Assembly (NCBI RefSeq): GCF_020085105.1 | Contig: NC_058053.1 | Location: forward strand, 18,064,388-18,128,387 | DNA: 64,000 nucleotides | DNA from: Siniperca chuatsi | Lineage: Eukaryota > Chordata > Actinopteri > Centrarchiformes > Sinipercidae | Direction: 5' to 3' | Shown: positions 1-13,943 of the stretch, piece by piece | Position numbering within the stretch: the stretch's first letter is position 1 | Layout: each line of letters starts with the position of its first letter | Translations under genes and position numbers: made by a program | Notes under the pieces: generated by a model | Told to the model about the DNA's origin: nothing | The model's input: the letters and a program-made list of their open reading frames with translations, nothing else | Database searches by the model: none

Positions 1-2802
<2,802 letters not shown>

Positions 2803-4460
2803 ATGGACCCCGGGTTACTGCCATTCAGACATCACTCCCTCCCTCTGAAATCCCTCAATAACTGGATTGGTCGAAGCACAGTCTTTACGAACCTGATCAG
2901 AGTGGGAGTGGAGGGATGGATGGTGTTTGTTTGGGAGTTAGAAAATCACATTTGAGTACAGTTGCAGTAGAAAAATTAGTTTTGTGTCTGTACTAAAGTG
3001 GCTGTTCAGCTTCCAGGCTTTACCAGATTCATTCCACTTACTGTAACGTTGCTCATTTCAATTTACAATGTAGTCAATTGCACTAAAGCAGAGGTTTTCA
3101 AACTGTGAGAGCGAAGGGGAGGCGTGGGGGGAAGGACGTGAGGCAAAGGTACCACATGAGGTGAATTTGAGTCAAAAATGTACTCTTTCAGTCATAATTC
3201 AGTCAAATCTGAACACAGAGACATGATACACATATGTTTAGATTCAGTGTGACTTACACTTCCCGAGGATATTATTATCTCCAACGTCACAAATAAACAT
3301 CCATAAATCAGCTTGGAAATCATAGAAAAAAAGACACTCCTTATAGCTCCAGAACTTGCCTGAGAATCATTATGCTATCATGTTTTCTTCTGTATCAAAG
3401 TAATGCAGTGATAGTTGTCAGTGCAAAAAGGAACTGCTAATAGCTAATTTGCCAATTTGCCAAAATGTTAAGCTAAAAAACAAACATAGGCTAATAAATG
3501 GCCTAAAGTTGTGGCCCAGGGGGCACAGTTGTCCCGATTTTGTCTGTGGGTGGTGTCTGCACAGTTTTGAAAAGTGGTACTGCTGCTGTTGATTGAAATC
3601 GCAGCATATTCTACGAAGATGCTGCTCTCAGGTCAGAAACACACATGCACGCATACCATTGACAGCTACAATAAATCACACCCAAGTCACACAAAAGAAA
3701 AACAGAAAAGAGAAAAACAAGTGTCACATAATGCCTTTAAAATTTTTCTACCACTTCACCAGCTCAGCGTCACGTATCGCAGACCTTTGAGTTCATGTCT
3801 TTAGGGTAGGTCATTTCTCAAATTATTGTTGACACAACCTTCAACGACAAATATAATGGAGGGATTTTGATACTGAACTTGTAAAATCGTCAAAGCTTGG
3901 TAGAGAGGTACAACCAACAGATAATAAGGGAAAGAACTGTAGATTAATGTCTTATTAATAGTCTCACTTTGTTTGCGCTGTGCAATATTACAGACTCATC
4001 TGTTTGAACTGAGGTTACACCGTGTGTAGCATTGTGACAGCTGTTTGTCTTTAAAATGTTATATGTTGTAATTTGCTATGACTTTTACCATGTGTAAAGA
4101 AAAAAAAACAATGGAGTATGTTAGACTGTAGACTGTGAATCTCAGTTATGTAAATTACATTCGATGGAGGATTTCTTCACATAAATGTGATAATGAGGGC
4201 TTAAAAACACATTTCTAGCATTTGAACATGATCACATCTCTCAGAGTAAAAATTATATTGACAACATTGAAAACTGAAAATGCTTTGGGCAGCGTTTGGT
4301 ACATGATAAGAAAGGTGAATAACAGCAAACCAAAGGATGCTCCCAATGCTAATTGTGCCTGTTGTGGAACATTTATAAGCTGTGTATGTGTTGTTTTTGC
4401 ATTTGCAACAACAAAGTCTAAAGGATTATTGTTATTAATAAAGTATCTGGAGTTTTTCTT
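2803..4460 (+). other. LANCL3: Probable LANCL3 3'UTR
   Basis: AT-rich sequence after the stop codon, with no recognised repeat or exon. An AATAAA at 4437-4442 is the clearest polyadenylation candidate. Short open frames at 3574-3804 and 4222-4473 have no recognisable product. The UTR length is inferred, not shown. Confidence 0.5.
4437..4442 (+). terminator. Candidate poly(A) signal for LANCL3
   Basis: A canonical AATAAA about 1.6 kb after the LANCL3 stop, in an AT-rich stretch and before the intergenic region. Only the hexamer is seen; the cleavage site is inferred. Confidence 0.4.
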
Positions 4461-5499
4461 GAAAACTGTCTAATTTCTATGAAAACATTATCTTTAAAAC
4501 ATAAATCAAAGCATCTCTGACAATACTGGCACATCCAGATAATTGATGATGGTGATGATGATCACGTTTCACTACATCACTACTTTATTGTGATTTACAT
4601 GTTTTATTGTATGATTTCCTTTACAATCTGACATAGAGAAAGAAGAAATACCGTCTCACCAATACTCACATACAGCACATGTGAAACAGTCATCTTGGGT
4701 AAAGAAAAAAACAAATATATAGTATGTCCATCAGAGTTTATGGGTTTAAGAAAAGAAAGAAATAAGAAAGAGAAAATGAAAGGAAAAGTTATCTGTACTG
4801 AAACCTGAATAAGTCACAGGTAACCAATACATCCATTGTTCTATTTTAATTAATGAAAAAAAGTACTTAGTTTACAAAAGAATAGAACTTTATTGTCCAC
4901 CAGAGTGGGAAATTGTCTTTATCTGACTAAAACATAAAAGCAGCACAAAACATGCAACATATAACAAAGTACAATAGTAAAACAAAAACCCACCTTATTA
5001 AATAATACATATTAACTATTACATAAAAACATGACAAAAGTAATAAAGGTCAAAGGGCATAATTATCTTATTTAAATCTCTTTAAATAATTCCTGAGACA
5101 AATTGTATGTACATATTACATACTAATAATAAGCTCACCAGACTCAAGTCATTTCTAAACTCAATAAGGAATAGTGATTACCAAATAAAATCAGTGAATT
5201 AACAGTAACTTGAATTTTCTGGTGCTTATTCTCATTTTAACCTCCTTTTTTCCTTTCTGTCTCCTGTTTTATGTTCCATTGATATTAAATGGTTCATATG
5301 AGTGGTGCGGATGTAAGCTGTTGTTAATGTTTGTATAAGTAGGCTAAGTGAATATGTGAGAAAGGTTTGCTTTCTGAAATCTATCCTAAATAAAAAAATA
5401 TATTATTTTGAATAATATAAAATAACGCTCCTGTTCCTAACTTAATTACAGGATTTGTTTGATGAGTAAAATAATCCCCCAGCATACTGTCTGAGCAGC
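4461..5499. other. LANCL3-XK intergenic region
   Basis: AT-rich spacer with no gene. It holds a LINE-tail-like fragment at 4875-5000 and simple A-rich stretches. It ends where base composition switches abruptly to GC/CpG-rich at the XK promoter. Confidence 0.6.
4875..5000 (-). repeat. LINE 3'-tail-like fragment
   Basis: Begins with an ACTTTATTG motif followed by a GTGGGAAATTGTC-like block. On the minus strand this is the conserved end of many fish non-LTR elements (…ATCAATAAAGT…). A similar fragment lies at 47275-47500. Confidence 0.45.
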
Positions 5500-5783
5500 C
5501 ATCTCTGCAGGGCGTTTCTTCTCACTGACCGGCGCTTCACGCGAGCGCACAGCGCGCGCCGGACAGCGCAGCGCCTCTTGCGCCCCCCGCAGACTCTCTC
5601 CGGAACAACACTTGGCTGTGAAAACATCTTGCCTGCCTCAAAATCGCAGAAGAGTTGCGGCGGCGTGAGCCTGCAACGGCGGGTGAGTGACTGACGGACC
5701 GCTCGGTGGTAACGTTATGGATGTGCGGACCCCGAGCGAAGCAGCGTGTTTCCCGCATTCCCCAAATGGCGGAGTGAGCGAGG
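5500..5783 (+). promoter_or_regulatory. XK: CpG-rich XK promoter and 5' leader
   Basis: A sharp rise in GC and CpG (GCGCGCGCC, CACGCGAGCGC) starts near 5525 and runs through exon 1, unlike the AT-rich flanks. This is the pattern of a CpG-island promoter. Two upstream ATGs sit in the leader: 5717, out of frame and overlapping the main start, and 5721, an 18-codon ORF ending at 5777, six bases before the XK ATG. No TATA box is evident; the start site cannot be fixed. Confidence 0.65.
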
Positions 5784-8700
5784 ATGCGACTCCCCAGTTC
5801 CATCTTTGTGTCGGTATCTCTGTTCACGGCCGAGACCACGGCAGCGCTCTACCTCAGCTCCACGTACCGCTCAGCTGGAGACCAAATCTGGCAGGGGCTC
5901 ACGCTCCTCTTCACGCTCGTGCCGTCCGTGCTCGTGCAGCTGACCCTCACCTTCATCCACCGGGACCTGAGCAGAGACAGACCGCTCATCCTGCTGCTGC
6001 ACATCCTGCAGCTCGGACCCGTCGTCAGGTCAGTGGTGGCTTGTTTATCTCGGTGTTTCTCTGACGGTCGGCCCGTACAGGAGCCCTGGAGACCATTGTG
6101 TCCCTGATCTCCACTGTGTCACACGATGAAACCTCTATTATTACCCACAGGTGTCGCGTACACGGGTGATTTCTCTCGAAACATGTCCGGCCTGCCTGCA
6201 CATAAGCTGCTTACGGATGGTTTGATGAATGCGTTGCGCACATGCTGTTGTTTTCATTTTCTGTGTCCTTTTGTCTCCGACTGGCTGCTGACATGCTGGC
6301 GCAGTGCATGTATGTCTGTGCCATTGAGCTCGGAAATAAAAGGCTGATCAATACGCCCATTGCTTATCGATATGTTCCATACACAGCTGCCAGTCTGCTC
6401 AGCCACCACTTGGCTGTGCACCTTCATAAGATCTCCTCCTCGATCATCTTCAGCTGTGGCTGCTCCGTCTGAAAGGACATTAAATCTGCCACCATAAAGC
6501 GCATGAAGAAGCAGACCTGAAGCTTTTACACACCGACGGAGGAAATATCTGCACACTAGTGCTTTAAACCATAATAGGCCTGGTCTGACCTGCATGCTCC
6601 ATCCATAGGAGCCCGATCCTGCATGTAGAAGCCTCCCTCCTGTTCACACAGACAGAGTGATCAAATATGCAAACAGCAGGAGATCTGACTGTGGTGTAAA
6701 AAAACATCCATCTCCTGTAATACAGAATTATTTTAGTAATCGTACTTTTTCAAGAAGAAAACTAACTAATAATTGTAAGTTGCAGCCCTAATGGAAACCC
6801 ATCATAAGAGTTGAAAGGATTAGTCAACTAATTGATCAGTAGATTGACAGAAAATGAATCTGCAACCATTTGCTGCATTTGGTTTTATTGATTTTAAAGT
6901 TTGGTACATGGCAGCATGTAAGTCACAGGAGTGAATATTATAAAACAAGGAGTAGAAACTAAAAAGTAAATGAATGAAAATAAGGAGCACATACAAAAGT
7001 GAGAGACCCAATCGATGTTAAATGTACAATTCCTGGTTGGACTCGATACAAAGCCAAGACACAAAAAACATCAACAGTTCCTGAAAAAAACAGAAAACAG
7101 TCCAGTAATCCCACAAAATATCTTCATTTAAACAGACACTTTGTTTATACGGTAGGCCCCGGTTTTCCAGTTTACCTTTTTTAATCTACTGAGCATAGAC
7201 TCGTAGGATGTTATTCGTACCAGTTCATCTTTCAAATCTGGATTTTCACCTGTTTTAAAAGTTACTTTTTAAGCAAAAAGCCCAAATATTCTTTGGTTCA
7301 AGCTTCTCAAATGTGAATATTTGCTGGTTCTCTGGACAAAACGAGCAGTTTTAATGCCTAAGTTTGGGCTCCAGAAAATAGTTTTTACATTCAGACATTT
7401 TGTAGACCATTAGAATAGTAGATTGGTCTGTAGATTATTCAGTTGAACATTAGATTCATTGATCAGTCAATCAACAGAATTTACCCTGAACCAGGAATTT
7501 TGATAATTAATGAATCATTTAAGTCAGTTATTAAGTAAAATGCCAATGAAATCCTGGATCCAGCTCCTCAGATGTGTAAAGTGTGCTGCTTCATTTCATC
7601 AGAAATTCAATATCTTTGGACTGTTGTTTGAACAAAGAAGCAGCTTGGAGACGTCAGTTTGGGCTCTTTGGACTATTTTCTGACATTTTATAGATTAAAC
7701 AATGAATTGATTAATCAAGGAAACAGCTGTTAGTTGCAATCATAACCACACTTGTTACCACACTAAGCCTTCAGCTTGTGAACATAAACAGTCAACTGAT
7801 AGAGACGGTTATATTTATAACGACCCACCAACATCCATATGTTTGATCTCGCAGCATGTTGATTCCCAGCAGTGGCCTCTGTGGATCTGACCTGCCTGTT
7901 TCCCCTCGAGTGTGCATTCAGATGATTACTGTCCAGACTTCTACATCTGTCCTCAGTGAAGAGCAGATCTAAGAATAGCACACGTCGCTGCTGACTCCTT
8001 ATCTCTGACAACACAACCAGAGAGGGGAAATGTCCGTCTCTCTACTGCCGACAGCACGGCGGCACTTCCTCTTCTCAGAGTCTCATCCGCTCCAAACAAC
8101 ACTTCCAATATCATAAACAGAGTCCTTATCATGTTGTGTCATAACAGCAATGACATTGTTGCCTTCTGAAACTCTTTCTTTTACACCATTTAAAGTCCCC
8201 CTCCACTCAAAAAAAGTCTTTTGCTTAAAGTTACTTCACTTGGAAGGAACAGAAGGATGTGTGTGAGTTTTTCACATTCAGCTGCTGAAGGAGGAAAGTT
8301 TCTCTGCTCATCTTTAAAATCTGAGTTATGACAACGTGCATGAGCTGGTTTTTTTTTTAACATCAAAACTGATTTGGAAACTAATCATGGTCCAATATGT
8401 AACTTACACAAGTGTGATGTGGAAACTTGAAACTTCCTGTGCACAAACACTGAGAATATAGACTTTTCCGTAACGTAGGAGACACTTTAAACTTTTTAAA
8501 GGAATAATATTTGCATATTTGTAGATTTGGATTTTTCAATTAGGGAGAAGGAGTAGATGTAATTATAATAACTTTTTTAACAAGGTAATTCAACTTTTTT
8601 TTGTGGAAAACACATTATTATTCAATGCAAAGTACTTTTCTATGCCTGTATTTTTTTTGGCCACTTGGGGGCAGCATAAACAAGTTATGAACTTGTTAGC

Positions 8701-11004
8701 AAACAGTTGCTTATTTACAAATCAACATTATCATTCATTTGGAGTCATGTTTGTGTCCACCTGATGAATTTAAGTCCAATATTCACTCTGTTCGCTCTGT
8801 TTTTGGTCTCCACCAACTCCTGAGGGAAATATCTGGCTCTTTAGCTGCTAAATGCTCCACGATGTTCACCAGCTAGTTGCTAACTGTGTCTGTCTGCTGT
8901 TTGGTGCTGAGCAGGTAGTGTACTGTGGGGTTTTAGAGCTTTTTCACTGAAAACAGCTGCCTGCTGCCACCAAAAACGACACTATGAGAGCAGTGAGACT
9001 GAACCAAAACAATAAAGTTGTGAGCCGGAAACCAAACAAAGAGCTGAAAGATGCCATAAAGCTGAAGGAAACTAGAGAGTCGTGTGATAATTCACTATGA
9101 ACAACACCTTTCGCATGCAAGTAGTAATCTGATACATTGATATTATAGAAATATTGATCATAGCTGCTTTAAGTCAAGATTATTTCATAAAAATCTGTCT
9201 GTTTTGTGCAAACTCCACTTACTCCTTTTCCTTTTAAGACACAAACACTTCCACTTATAACATGCTGATCCTAGCAGAGACAGAACATGGGACTGATCTT
9301 TATCACTTCATCCTTCAATGAGATTTTGGTATTTAGTTTAACATCTGAAAAGCTGCTCACAGACTCAACCTTCACAGTTTTATTTTTTTATATTTTTTAA
9401 AGCAGTGATGTGTTCACTGTGCGTGCCACTCCAGTGTAGGTCAAGCTGATAAAGTCTGTCCCTCAGCACCCTTATGGTTTAAATCCCTCTGCTTTGCTGT
9501 TTTATGGGCACCGTGTTGCATCAGCGCTGCTTTACCAACACTGACCTCTGGCCTTTTGCCCACACTCAACACTAAAGTATTTTTAGTATCTCACTGGCAG
9601 ACGACTGACAGAGAGCTAAATGCTGGTGTACCAATAGATATTGATGATGAATATTAAACTGTCATCTACAGCTGCTCACAGTTGTTGCATTTCATTGTTC
9701 TTGTTACACTGAGTTGGTGCAGAAACAATCAGTCATTCATCACATGGACCTTTTACTGAAGCTCTGTTAGTGTTCAAAGTCAGTACAGTTGAACTGAGAG
9801 AGAAAAAGAATCTGCAAACAGTCTCGCTAATCAATTAATAGTTGAAATCATTTATCAAGCAGAAAATGCCATTTTTTCTCAGGTTACAGTTTCTCAAATG
9901 CGAGTTTTCTGCTTTTATTTGTATTATATTATTGTAAACTTAGTATCTGTTGGTTATGGACTGTTGTTCCGACAAAACAAGCAATTTGAAGATGTCCCCT
10001 TGTGCTCTTGGAAATTGTGATGGGCATTTTTCACTATTTTCTGATGTATAGACTAAACCATTTATCAATTAATCAAAAAAAATCATTAAACAGTAGATTA
10101 ATCAATAATCAAAATAAGCATTAGTTACTTTTCTGTACAGTAAAACAAGTACAAGAGAACACATAATTAATGTAGCTAAGAGTGTGCAAACACAGAAAAC
10201 AAACACACAAACAATCAAAAGAAAGATTATAAATAAATAAATAAACAGAAAAGACAAACTGTCTCTTTCAGTTTGTCTGGTTTTGTACGTTGTGAGTTGC
10301 TCTTTGGTGTGATTTTGAGTTATCTGTTAATGTGGTGAAGAAGGATGAATGTCCTCTGTTTTGATTAAGTTAACAGGGAGCCTAATAAATGGAAATGAAA
10401 AACAGTAATCTGCAAATGAATTGATAATACAAAGTTATCCACTTCATTGAGTGCCTCTGAAGAGTCTGCAGCTCTTAATGGTCTCTGTTGCTGTGCTGCA
10501 GGTGTCTGGAGGCGTTCTGCATCTATGGCAGTGTGGGCCGTGTGGAGGAGCCTTATGTCAGCATCACCAGGAAGAAGCAGATGCCTCGCGGGGGTCAGTC
10601 TGAGGAGGTGGAGCGGCAGGTGGGGCAGGCGGAGGGGAAACTGTTTACGCACCGAGCAGCCTTCGCCCGCACCTCTGTCATTCAGGCCTTCCTGGGATCT
10701 GCGCCCCAGCTCACCCTGCAGCTCTACATCTGCGTGCTGCAGCAGGGGGTGTCCATCGGAAGAGGTAAGAGCGTGTGACTCGTTGATTTTATGCTCACTT
10801 GTACCTTCAATGCAGCAACCCCCCCCCTCCGTCACCAGTCCACAGCTCCACTGTGGTGTGGGCTGATCAGCTAAGAGCCATATTGGAAATAAGAGGATGG
10901 TGTTGTCATGAGTCAAAGTGGTGTTATGTAACTGCCTCTCTGTTCAAGGATGGAAAATGGTGATTCTCTCTGCTAGTTGGTGCAGATCTGAAATCAGGCT
11001 GTCC

Positions 11005-11069
<65 letters not shown>

Positions 11070-13943
11070 CATGTATTACTTATGTTGTGGGGACATAAAT
11101 CTGTTTACACAGTCATATTGTGGGGACTCATAACGTAAATCATTAAATTTTAGGGTGAAGACTTGAAGAAGAAGACTGGTTTAAGGTTAGGGTAAGGGTA
11201 AGTCTCCAGGAAATGAATGTAAGTCAATGTGATGTCCTCTGAAGTCTTGGAAACATGATTGTGTGTATATGTGTGGGAGCAAGTATTTCTATTCCTGAGA
11301 GAGATTTAGTTAAGGTTGACACAAAGTCACACTAGGACATCTGGTCGTCGAGTTAGGACAAAATAAAAGATGTTATAAATACTGGCAGTCTGACACTTGT
11401 ATTTCACGCTCAGCGATTTAACAGCCTGAATGTGATGAACATGAGCTTCAGGGCTTTAAAGGGAAGGTTCACAGTTTTTCAAGTCTGTATTTTAAAAAAG
11501 AGTCTGCTGCCCATATGTACATTTAAGCAGATTTTGCTTCCTGTAATCATTCCTCCTGTTTGTACCGGCAATTAAAAGATGGACAAAATCCACTGTCTTG
11601 TTCTGAATAAAAAGTTAAATCCAAAGTTTATCCGAAGTTTAATGAAGCATCAGCAGTCTGAGTTATTCAAATCAAGTGGACATCATCCTAAGTTACAGTA
11701 CAACATTTCCTCTTTGTCCAGGGAAACATGAAGAGGGAATTTTGTACTAAACAGACTGAGTTGGTTTGAACAGGGCGTCAAGGAAGCCATTTTTGTGAAG
11801 AAAGAGAACCCCTCTTTGAACAGAAATGGTGGTCTGAGAGTTAATCTGCCCAAAGTCTATCAGAGTGTATTATCACCTTGGTCACGCCAATCATATGCTA
11901 ATCAGGCACTTAACAGTGATGAAGTAGATGCAGCCAGAGAACAATATGCCTGATTACTGATCACTGGGCCATCTTGAAACTATTAGGTCAGTTTCAGGTG
12001 AAACTAGCCATTAACAGATACTCAGGCAGATTCCTTCCTGAGGGCAGGGCTTATGTAACTCAGAGTAGCTTAAATTTCCAGTTCCCGTCCAATTTTTTCA
12101 CAATTGAGAATGACTTCCGGATGGGAGCCGAAACGTCTTGATTCTGAAAACAGTGTCCAGATGACTACGACTGAAACCTGTTCTACGATAGAACACTCCT
12201 GGACGAATGAGGGACTACACCGTCTAAACAGACTGAAGCCTCATAATAACTTCAGATAATCTTTGGAATATATTTTGGCACTGATTTTGTCCCCCATCAC
12301 TCACTGTAAGCATGTTAGAAAGGGATCCTTTAATATCCAGTATGAACAGGAGGAATGAAGAAAACCCTGTTTCAGCGTTCACCTGAGCACCTGAATGTGG
12401 TTTTCTGGAGTTCGTCTATATTCATCAGTGAATTTACTGAGCATGTTTTATTTATAGTAACATACCTTTATTTATATATCATGTAGGGACAAGCTGAGGA
12501 AACCAGTTGAAAGTGCTGATGTGGGGTTTTCACACAGTATCTCATTTCTGTCTGTAGACCATAACAATGTTTTTGAAACAACATTTTAAAAAGGAATTCA
12601 TATTTTTCAGTGATTTACAGGCACATAGACTTCAATGAAAAAACAAGTCAGGATATAACCACTTTACATGTAAATAGACCATATTATAGTTTTATTTCTT
12701 ACATTTTTTGTATTTGTGTATAAATAGTGAAATAATGTTTTTTACAACATTGAACTGTTCAATAATAATATTTTGAGTGATTAGTAAATTGCTAAAGGCA
12801 CCTGTGTCATTTTTCATGTATTTTGGGTTCCTGGCAGCTTTATATTTTGTTAAATTGACAAAATGAGAAGTCAGACTTATAGCTGAGTTTGTGCTGATAT
12901 TGTGCATGTGGGGTAAGGACAGTTTATATAATAGGTGATAAAGAAAGACAAAAATTAATGCATAGAAAATGTTGTCCTCATATTTCTCTCTCTGTTTGTT
13001 AATGTCAGGCACACTGATGGTGATCTCCCTCCTGTCTATTGTGTATGGAGCGCTGCGCTGCAACATCCTGGCCATTAAGATCAAATACGATGACTATGAA
13101 GTGGACGTCCGGCCCATGGCTTATCTGTGCATCTTCCTGTGGAGAAGCTTTGAGATCGCCACTCGTGTGGTGGTTCTGGTTCTGTTCAGCTCTGTGCTGC
13201 AGCTCTGGGTCCTGCCTGTGGTTTTGCTTAACTTCCTCATTTTCTTCCTCTACCCCTGGATCCTGTTCTGGCAGAGTCACTCGCCGTTCCCTGAGAATAT
13301 AGAAAAAACTCTGACCAGGGTGGGAACCACTATTGTGCTTTGCCTGCTCACCTTCCTCTACGCCGGCATCAACATGTTTTGCTGGTCAGCCGTGCAGGTG
13401 AAACTCAATGACCCGGACCTCATCAATAAGTCCCAGAACTGGTATCGCATGGCCGTGTACTACATGCTGCGTTTTGTGGAGAACGCCTCGCTGCTTCTGC
13501 TGTGGTACATCTATAAAACAGACTTCTACAACTTCATCTGTGCCCCACTGCTGGTGCTGCAGCTGCTGGTCGCCTACGCCATCGCCATCTTCTTCATGCT
13601 GGTCTTCTACCAGTTCTGCCATCCGTGTCGGAGGCTGTTCTCCTCCAGCATGACCCAGGGCATTTGGAACTGCTCCTCTCTTCTCTGCCTCATGTGCAAC
13701 TCTGCTTCGCCACCGAACAGGCCGATGGGGAAGTCTGTCCTGGAGCCCCCGAGCCCGACCACACACAAAGAGCCAGCAAATGACAGAGCCCACGACACAG
13801 CCAGCGACACCACAGACGACATGCCTAACGACACAACGTATGACATGCTCGATGACACAATCTATGACACAAATGAAATGGGCAATAATCTAGGTGGTGG
13901 AGTCAACGGTGACATTAGCCACAGTGTATCCTGCAATGCTTAA
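5784..13943 (+). CDS. XK: XK membrane transport/scramblase-family protein (Kell complex partner)
   Basis: Three exons, 5784-6028, 10502-10764 and 13009-13943, join with matching phases to give 480 codons and end in TAA (13941-13943). The start ATG has A at -3, and the N-terminus ([14 protein letters not shown]…) aligns with human XK. XK is a multi-pass plasma-membrane protein; in human it is disulfide-linked to Kell and works with VPS13A, and its loss causes McLeod syndrome. Conserved blocks include [41 protein letters not shown] and [19 protein letters not shown]. Cys347 falls in FICAPLL and corresponds to the human cysteine that bonds Kell. About ten hydrophobic segments are visible. The C-terminal tail from about residue 410 is unlike the human tail and carries a degenerate Asp-Thr repeat, which explains the extra length (human 444). 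Confidence 0.97.
6725..7000. repeat. Dispersed repeat family C (TTAATCGATTAA type), fragment
   Basis: Shares TAGTCAACTAATTGATC and GACAGAAAATGAAT blocks with copies elsewhere in the window. The ends of this family are near-palindromic around ATTAATCGATTAAT. Decayed copy. Confidence 0.5.
7380..7760 (+). repeat. Dispersed repeat family C copy
   Basis: Has the family order: ATTGATCAGTCAATC end, an AGCTCCTCAGATGTG core, a TTGGACTGTTGTTTGAAC block, a TTTGGGCTCTTTGG block, and a closing ATTGATTAATCAAGG end. Confidence 0.65.
8650..9080 (+). repeat. Dispersed repeat family B copy
   Basis: About 430 bases shared, in opposite orientation, with 37655-38120 and 57630-58160. Landmarks are GGGGGCAGCATAAACAAG, GAGGGAAATATCTGGCTC, TTTAGCTGCTAAATGCTCC and CAGCTAGTTGC. 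No coding capacity seen. Confidence 0.75.
9815..10140 (+). repeat. Dispersed repeat family C copy
   Basis: Copy with GCTAATCAATTAATAG end, TTTATCAAGCAGAAAATGCC, TTATGGACTGTTGTTCCGAC, GAAATTGTGATGGGC and a closing ATTAATCAAAAAAAATC end. One of the more complete copies. Confidence 0.7.
11008..11067 (+). repeat. (GT)n microsatellite
   Basis: About 30 uninterrupted GT units in XK intron 2. Open frames across it encode only Val-Cys repeats. Confidence 0.95.
11068..11265 (+). repeat. GT-linked dispersed repeat with TTAGGG-like core
   Basis: Begins right after the GT run with TTGTGGGGACATAAATC and contains GGTTAGGGTAAGGGTAAG. The unit, including the second GTGTGT at its end, recalls a fish repeat that spreads together with GT microsatellites. 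A related unit lies at 24685-24975. Confidence 0.55.
11455..12385. repeat. Palindromic dispersed element split by a Penelope-like insertion
   Basis: The left half (11455-11759) and the right half (12224-12385) are imperfect inverted copies of each other. Both carry a TCCTCCTGTT-type block, a GGGGACAAAATC-like block and a TATCTGAAG-like block in mirrored order. The insertion at 11760-12223 sits in the central part. Confidence 0.6.
11760..12223 (+). mobile_element. Penelope-like element, 5'-truncated 3' end with 13-bp target duplication
   Basis: An open frame at 11762-11953 ends in TGA and encodes a Penelope-like C-terminus (reads [19 protein letters not shown], later [14 protein letters not shown]). 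The noncoding tail follows, with TTCCGGATGGGAGCCGAAAC and GACTACGACTGAAACC. CTAAACAGACTGA occurs at 11747-11759 and again at 12224-12236, a perfect 13-bp duplication flanking the element. The catalytic parts are missing, so it is a dead fragment. The assignment rests on the near-identical segment at 33137-33510, where the upstream GIY-YIG motif is present. Confidence 0.75.

Larger units (their letters stand above)
6029..10501 (+). other. XK: XK intron 1
   Basis: 4.5-kb intron between GT at 6029 and AG at 10500-10501. It contains several copies of an ATTAATCGATTA-type palindromic repeat (6725-7000, 7380-7760, 9815-10140) and one copy of a second family (8650-9080). No exon is recognised between them. 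Confidence 0.85.
10765..13008 (+). other. XK: XK intron 2
   Basis: 2.2-kb intron holding a 60-base GT run, an interspersed repeat after it, and a palindromic element split by a Penelope-like insertion (11455-12385). Sequence 12390-13000 is AT-rich with nothing recognised. Confidence 0.85.

Noticed and set aside
10365..10916. 183-codon open frame on the minus strand across XK exon 2
   Set aside because: It is the antisense of a well-supported XK exon; its residues match no family and it runs past both splice sites.
13386..13793. 135-codon minus-strand frame opposite XK exon 3
   Set aside because: Antisense shadow of strongly conserved XK membrane segments.
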